A model generated the notes under the pieces. The model searched no databases, had not been told where the DNA came from, and was given only the letters and a program-made list of their open reading frames with translations. DNA of 25,355 nt. Origin: an uncultured Sutterella sp. Its GTDB lineage: Bacteria; Pseudomonadota; Gammaproteobacteria; Burkholderiales; Burkholderiaceae_F. Shown here in pieces: positions 22,605-25,355 of this stretch. Both the position numbers and the translations under genes were made by a program. Each line of letters starts with the position of its first letter. Position 1 is the stretch's first letter. Location of the stretch: contig CAJKSP010000035.1 in assembly GCA_905202595.1 (NCBI GenBank), forward strand, positions 1-25,355, in the 5' to 3' direction.

Positions 22605-23579
22605 TCATTCTTCCTGAAGCGCGAAGCTCGGCTGAGCGCCGGCAGTCGCCTTCACCTTGATGTCCTGGCGAGGCGAAGCGCCGAAGAAGCGCTTGTATTC
22701 GCGGCTGAACTGCGAGGCGCTTTCATAGCCGACGGCGCTTGCGGAAGCGTCGACGCTCATGCCCTCGGCGAGCATCAGGCGCTCGGCCTCCATGAGGCGC
22801 AGCTGCTTCTGGAACTGCACGGGCGAAAGGCCCGTGACGGCCTTGAAATGGCGGTGGAAAGTCGAGGGCGCCATGCAGGAAATCTTCGCGAGCTCTTCCA
22901 CAATGAGCGTTTCGCGGAAGTGTTCGCGAAGCCAGCCGACAGCGCGCGCCACGAGTGCCGCCTGCGTTCCCGTTCCGCTGTAGGAGCGGATGCTCGGGCC
23001 GAGCGGGCCTTCAAGGAGGTAGTAGAGCGTCTCGCGCCGGCAGGCTTCGCCGAAGAGCGGGAGGCGCTCCGGATGCGCGCAGAGGCTCACAAGGCGCAGG
23101 ACGGCGTCGAGAAGCTCCTCGGACGCTTCCGCCGCGTCGGCAGCAGGCGTGTCGGGCGCGCCGCGCGGGCGCTTGCCCTGGGCGGCTTCTTCATCGGTGA
23201 CGCCTTTCGGATCGTTTTCCGAGAGATGAGGCGCTTCGGCGAGAAGGGCCGCAACTTCTGCGCTGTCAAGCCGCAGCGACACGGAAAGATAGGGTTCTTC
23301 GGGGGATGCTCCGACGACTTCAAAGACGCCCGGCAGATCAAGCCCAAGGGCGGCGAAATCGCCCGAGCCGATTGTCATGGTCTTGCCGCCCACATTGCAG
23401 CGCTTGCGTCCGCCCGCCACGACTTCGGCGGTCGGTCGGCAGAACTTCATCTGCGCAGGCTGTGGCTGGTCGAAGCGGGTCATGCTGAGGCCGGGAATGC
23501 AGCTCTCGAAGCGCCCGGCGTGGGGCATCAGCTGCAGCAGCCTCGTTCTGAGGGCTCCCAAGCGTTCTTCTCGGCTCAT
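22605..23579 (-). CDS. AraC-family transcriptional regulator (AraC_N type)
   Basis: 324 residues from the ATG at 23579, with AAGGAG 9 bases upstream. The N-terminal half (about 20-210) resembles the AraC_N sensor domain found in YqhC-like regulators: PTAEVVAGGRKRCNVGGKTMTIGSGDFAALGLDLPGVFEV and RRETLYYLLEGPLG. The C-terminal half carries two helix-turn-helices: IVEELAKISCMAPSTFHRHFKAVTGLSP and VDASASAVGYESASQFSREYKRFFGASPRQD, the latter with the signature GYESASQFSREYKRFFG. A poorly conserved, acidic, Ala-rich insertion (about 140-170) splits the sensor domain. The target is unknown; the divergently transcribed aminotransferase gene across the 424-base gap is one candidate. YqhC-type proteins respond to aldehydes, but that cannot be assumed here. 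Confidence 0.9.
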   Translation of the reverse strand: MSREERLGALRTRLLQLMPHAGRFESCIPGLSMTRFDQPQPAQMKFCRPTAEVVAGGRKRCNVGGKTMTIGSGDFAALGLDLPGVFEVVGASPEEPYLSVSLRLDSAEVAALLAEAPHLSENDPKGVTDEEAAQGKRPRGAPDTPAADAAEASEELLDAVLRLVSLCAHPERLPLFGEACRRETLYYLLEGPLGPSIRSYSGTGTQAALVARAVGWLREHFRETLIVEELAKISCMAPSTFHRHFKAVTGLSPVQFQKQLRLMEAERLMLAEGMSVDASASAVGYESASQFSREYKRFFGASPRQDIKVKATAGAQPSFALQEE

Positions 23580-24003
23580 GCTCGAGATCTCCTTGCGCGG
23601 CGTAATGCGCGCATCGAATGTTTTCAAACTCTGCATTACATTGTAAATGAGGCATCGGCGCGTGCCGAGTCCTCAGCCGCCGAAGTATACAAAGGAGCGG
23701 ACGCCGACAAGAAAGTTTTTTGCGAAGGCGGCGGCGAAGCGCTTTCGCTTTTTATTTCGTAGTTTCCTCTAATCACTTTATCGCGGTATCTGCATCCGGC
23801 ATCAAGCAATGATGAATAGACCGTTTGAAAGGGGCGTTCAGAATGCGAATAAGGAGCAAATGTGACATTTAGCCTAGGCATAATTAACGAATTAACTGCA
23901 CTTCGTGCAAAAAAGCGCAGCGCTGCTGCCGGCTGGCGGGAGAGGGAATAGCTTCCGCGCGTCAAAAGAGATGGACCGGGGCGCTGCACGGGAGGAAAAA
24001 ACA
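23580..24003. other. 424-base divergent regulatory region, AT-richer than its surroundings
   Basis: No gene is supported here. Visible elements are: a TTACA-T-TGTAA dyad at 23636-23646, 57 bases from the araC-type start (possible self-regulation site); an AAAGTTTTTTGCG tract near 23712; a CATAAT possible -10 at 23879-23884 inside an AT-rich run (AATTAACGAATTAA); and a small hairpin TGCAC-TTC-GTGCA at 23897-23909 followed by A6. The aminotransferase promoter is most likely in the AT-rich part, with a leader of roughly 110 bases. Confidence 0.45.
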
Positions 24004-25212
24004 ATGCTCGACCAAAAGTTTCAAGCGCTTCAACCTCAGCCCGACGATCCGATTCTCGGGCTCAACGATCTTTACCAGGCAGATCCCCGCAAGGAGAAGG
24101 TGAATCTCGGCGTCGGCGTCTATCTGAACGAAGCCGGCAATCTGCCTCTTCTTGACGTCGTCGAGGAAGCGGAAACCCGTTTGGCTGAGAAGAAGCTGCC
24201 CCACAACTACATGCCGATGTCCGGCATTCCTGCGTACTGCGAGCGCGTGCAGCGCCTCGTCTTCGGCGAAGAGGCGCCGGCCGTGGTCGAGGGCCGGATC
24301 GCCACCGTTCAGACGCTTGGCGGCACGGGCGGCCTGCAGCTTGGCGCTGCCTTTGCGCATCAGGCGCTCGGCGTAACGAAGGGCTATGTGTCGGATCCGA
24401 CCTGGGGCAACCACATTGCCATCTTCAAGGCCGACGGCCTCGAAGTCTCGAAGTACCCGTATCTCAATGCCGCCAAGGACGGCATCGACTTCGAGAAGAT
24501 GATCGCCTTCATCAAGGGGCTGGATGCAGGCTCGCTCGTGCTCTTCCACGGCTGCTGCCACAATCCGACGGGCTTCGACCTCACGCATGATCAGTGGCGC
24601 GAAGTGCTTGCCGTGATGAAGGAGAAGGATCTCCTGCCCTTCATCGACATGGCTTATCAGGGCCTCGGCGACGGCCTCAACGACGACGCGTATGCGCTGC
24701 GCATGTTCGCGGACAGCGGCATGCACTTCATCGCCGCAACGTCGTGCTCGAAGAACTTCGGCCTCTACGGCGAGCGCGCCGGCGCGCTCCATGTCGTCTG
24801 CCGCGACAAGGCGGAAAAGGAGACGGTGATCTCGATTCTCAAGCGCGTTGTGCGCGCCGAATATTCGAATCCGCCGGCTCACGGCGGCTCGGTTGTGGCT
24901 GAAGTGCTCGGCGATGCCGAGCTGCGCCGCCGCTGGGAGAAGGATGTCGACGGCATGCGCGCCCGCATCCGCGAAATGCGCATTGCGCTCGACGAGGCCG
25001 GCAAGGCTGAAGGCGTCGACCTCTCGTTTGCCGTCCGCCAGAAGGGCATGTTCTCCTTCACGGGCTTCTCCGCTGAAGAGATGAAGAAGCTCCGCAAGGA
25101 CTGGGGCGTCTACGGCGTGGACAACGGCCGCATCTGCATTGCAGGCCTGAATCACCGCAATGTCGGCTACGTCGCGAAGGCGCTTGCCGCCATCATCAAG
25201 GCCCGCGGCTGA
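24004..25212 (+). CDS. Class I aspartate/aromatic amino-acid aminotransferase
   Basis: 402 residues, close to AspC/TyrB (396-397). The ATG has a strong GGAGG 8 bases upstream; an upstream-extended frame is not supported. The fold type I PLP site is complete: VQTLGGTGGLQLGA, DPTWGNH (Trp stacks on PLP), the FHGCCHNPTG loop (Asn and the cofactor-pocket turn), the FIDMAYQG Asp/Tyr, and Lys250 as the Schiff-base lysine in TSCSKNFGLYGERAG. Arg376 (GRICIAGLN) is the expected substrate-carboxylate binder. It catalyses transamination between aspartate or aromatic amino acids and 2-oxoglutarate in the cytoplasm. The sequence cannot separate aspartate from aromatic preference; in betaproteobacteria both are common. 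Two hairpins follow, then a group II intron end. Confidence 0.93.
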   Translation: MLDQKFQALQPQPDDPILGLNDLYQADPRKEKVNLGVGVYLNEAGNLPLLDVVEEAETRLAEKKLPHNYMPMSGIPAYCERVQRLVFGEEAPAVVEGRIATVQTLGGTGGLQLGAAFAHQALGVTKGYVSDPTWGNHIAIFKADGLEVSKYPYLNAAKDGIDFEKMIAFIKGLDAGSLVLFHGCCHNPTGFDLTHDQWREVLAVMKEKDLLPFIDMAYQGLGDGLNDDAYALRMFADSGMHFIAATSCSKNFGLYGERAGALHVVCRDKAEKETVISILKRVVRAEYSNPPAHGGSVVAEVLGDAELRRRWEKDVDGMRARIREMRIALDEAGKAEGVDLSFAVRQKGMFSFTGFSAEEMKKLRKDWGVYGVDNGRICIAGLNHRNVGYVAKALAAIIKARG

Positions 25213-25225
25213 TCAGTCCGCAGGC

Positions 25226-25263
25226 GGAAGCCTCTGCGCTCGCAAGAACGCAGAGGAGCTTCC
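25226..25263 (+). other. First 3' hairpin after the aminotransferase gene
   Basis: GGAAG-CCTCTGCG pairs with CGCAGAGG-A-GCTTCC around a 10-base loop. There is no T tract, so it is a stabilising hairpin or weak terminator ahead of the stronger one at 25272. Confidence 0.5.
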
Positions 25264-25271
25264 ATGAGCTC

Positions 25272-25305
25272 AAGCCCGGTGCGGCATCTGCATCGGGCTT
25301 TTTTT
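25272..25305 (+). terminator. Rho-independent terminator of the aminotransferase gene
   Basis: AGCCCGGTGC pairs with GCATCGGGCT (one G-T pair, 7-base loop), followed by seven T ending at 25305. The group IIC intron end begins 3 bases after it, the preferred type of site for that intron class. Confidence 0.9.
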
Positions 25306-25307
25306 CG

Positions 25308-25355
25308 GTGTGCTCGGCATGGGCACGTTCTAACGGGTGAAAGTCCCGAGAGGGG
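25308..25355 (+). mobile_element. 5' end of a group IIC (bacterial class C) intron, cut by the window edge
   Basis: The sequence begins GTGTGC-TCGGCATGGG and continues to TCTAACGGGTGAAAGTCCCGA, matching the 5' terminus of bacterial class C group II introns (GTGTGC-CCGGCATGGG, TCTATAGGGTGAGAGTCCCGA in remembered examples). The GGG-TGAAAGT-CCC element is the small domain I stem of that class. Orientation is plus, so the reverse-transcriptase/maturase ORF would follow to the right, outside the window. Insertion just behind a terminator is the known class C habit. Only the first 48 bases are present. Confidence 0.8.

Noticed and set aside
23962..25155. 397-codon minus-strand frame opposite the aminotransferase
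   Set aside because: The plus-strand protein has all PLP-site residues and a strong ribosome-binding site; the antisense frame has none of these.
1..25355. CRISPR arrays, tRNA or rRNA genes
   Set aside because: No regularly spaced repeats, no tRNA-like cloverleaf with T-loop consensus and no rRNA-like sequence were seen on either strand by eye.

Overview
The window looks like a chromosomal contig of a gut-associated betaproteobacterium, most likely Sutterellaceae (Burkholderiales). This is inferred from gene content, not from a marker gene: high GC, a Burkholderiales-type porin, DcuC-type dicarboxylate exchange, secreted FAD-family reductases, a Tat-exported molybdoenzyme, and no sugar-utilisation genes. 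The genes describe an anaerobe that lives on amino acids, peptides and organic acids and uses organic electron acceptors.

Layout. 1-54: apparent right end of an IS200/IS605-type element, abutting a flavoprotein gene whose 5' part is missing (47-1369). 1577-3343: a secreted FMN/FAD reductase whose active-site residues match urocanate reductase (UrdA, the imidazole-propionate-forming enzyme), followed by a TetR regulator. 4296-6833 (-): Tat-exported molybdopterin N-/S-oxide reductase. 7075-11179: HAD-IB phosphatase, PepT and a divergent M20D amidohydrolase. 11438-13593: a small HEAT-like orphan, a NYN nuclease-fold/OST-HTH protein and a secreted orphan. 13712-16776 (-): two tandem universal stress proteins and a ZIP metal transporter. 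16987-22419: a coherent cluster of dcuC, porin, LysR regulator and a divergently transcribed fumarase/argininosuccinate-lyase-family enzyme with altered active-site motifs. 22605-25212: an AraC regulator and a class I aminotransferase. 25308-25355: the first 48 bases of a group IIC intron, immediately behind the aminotransferase terminator.

How the parts may fit. The porin/DcuC/LysR/lyase group could import an N-substituted C4 compound, cleave it to fumarate plus an amine, and export succinate. UrdA would use urocanate as a terminal electron acceptor and the molybdoenzyme would use N- or S-oxides. PepT, the M20D hydrolase and the aminotransferase fit peptide and amino-acid use. The most notable points are the UrdA active-site match, the unusual lyase and its shared operator-like motif, and the two mobile-element edges, which probably explain why the contig ends where it does. 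Terminators were recognised as GC-rich dyads with T tracts on almost every transcription unit. No tRNA, rRNA or CRISPR array was seen.
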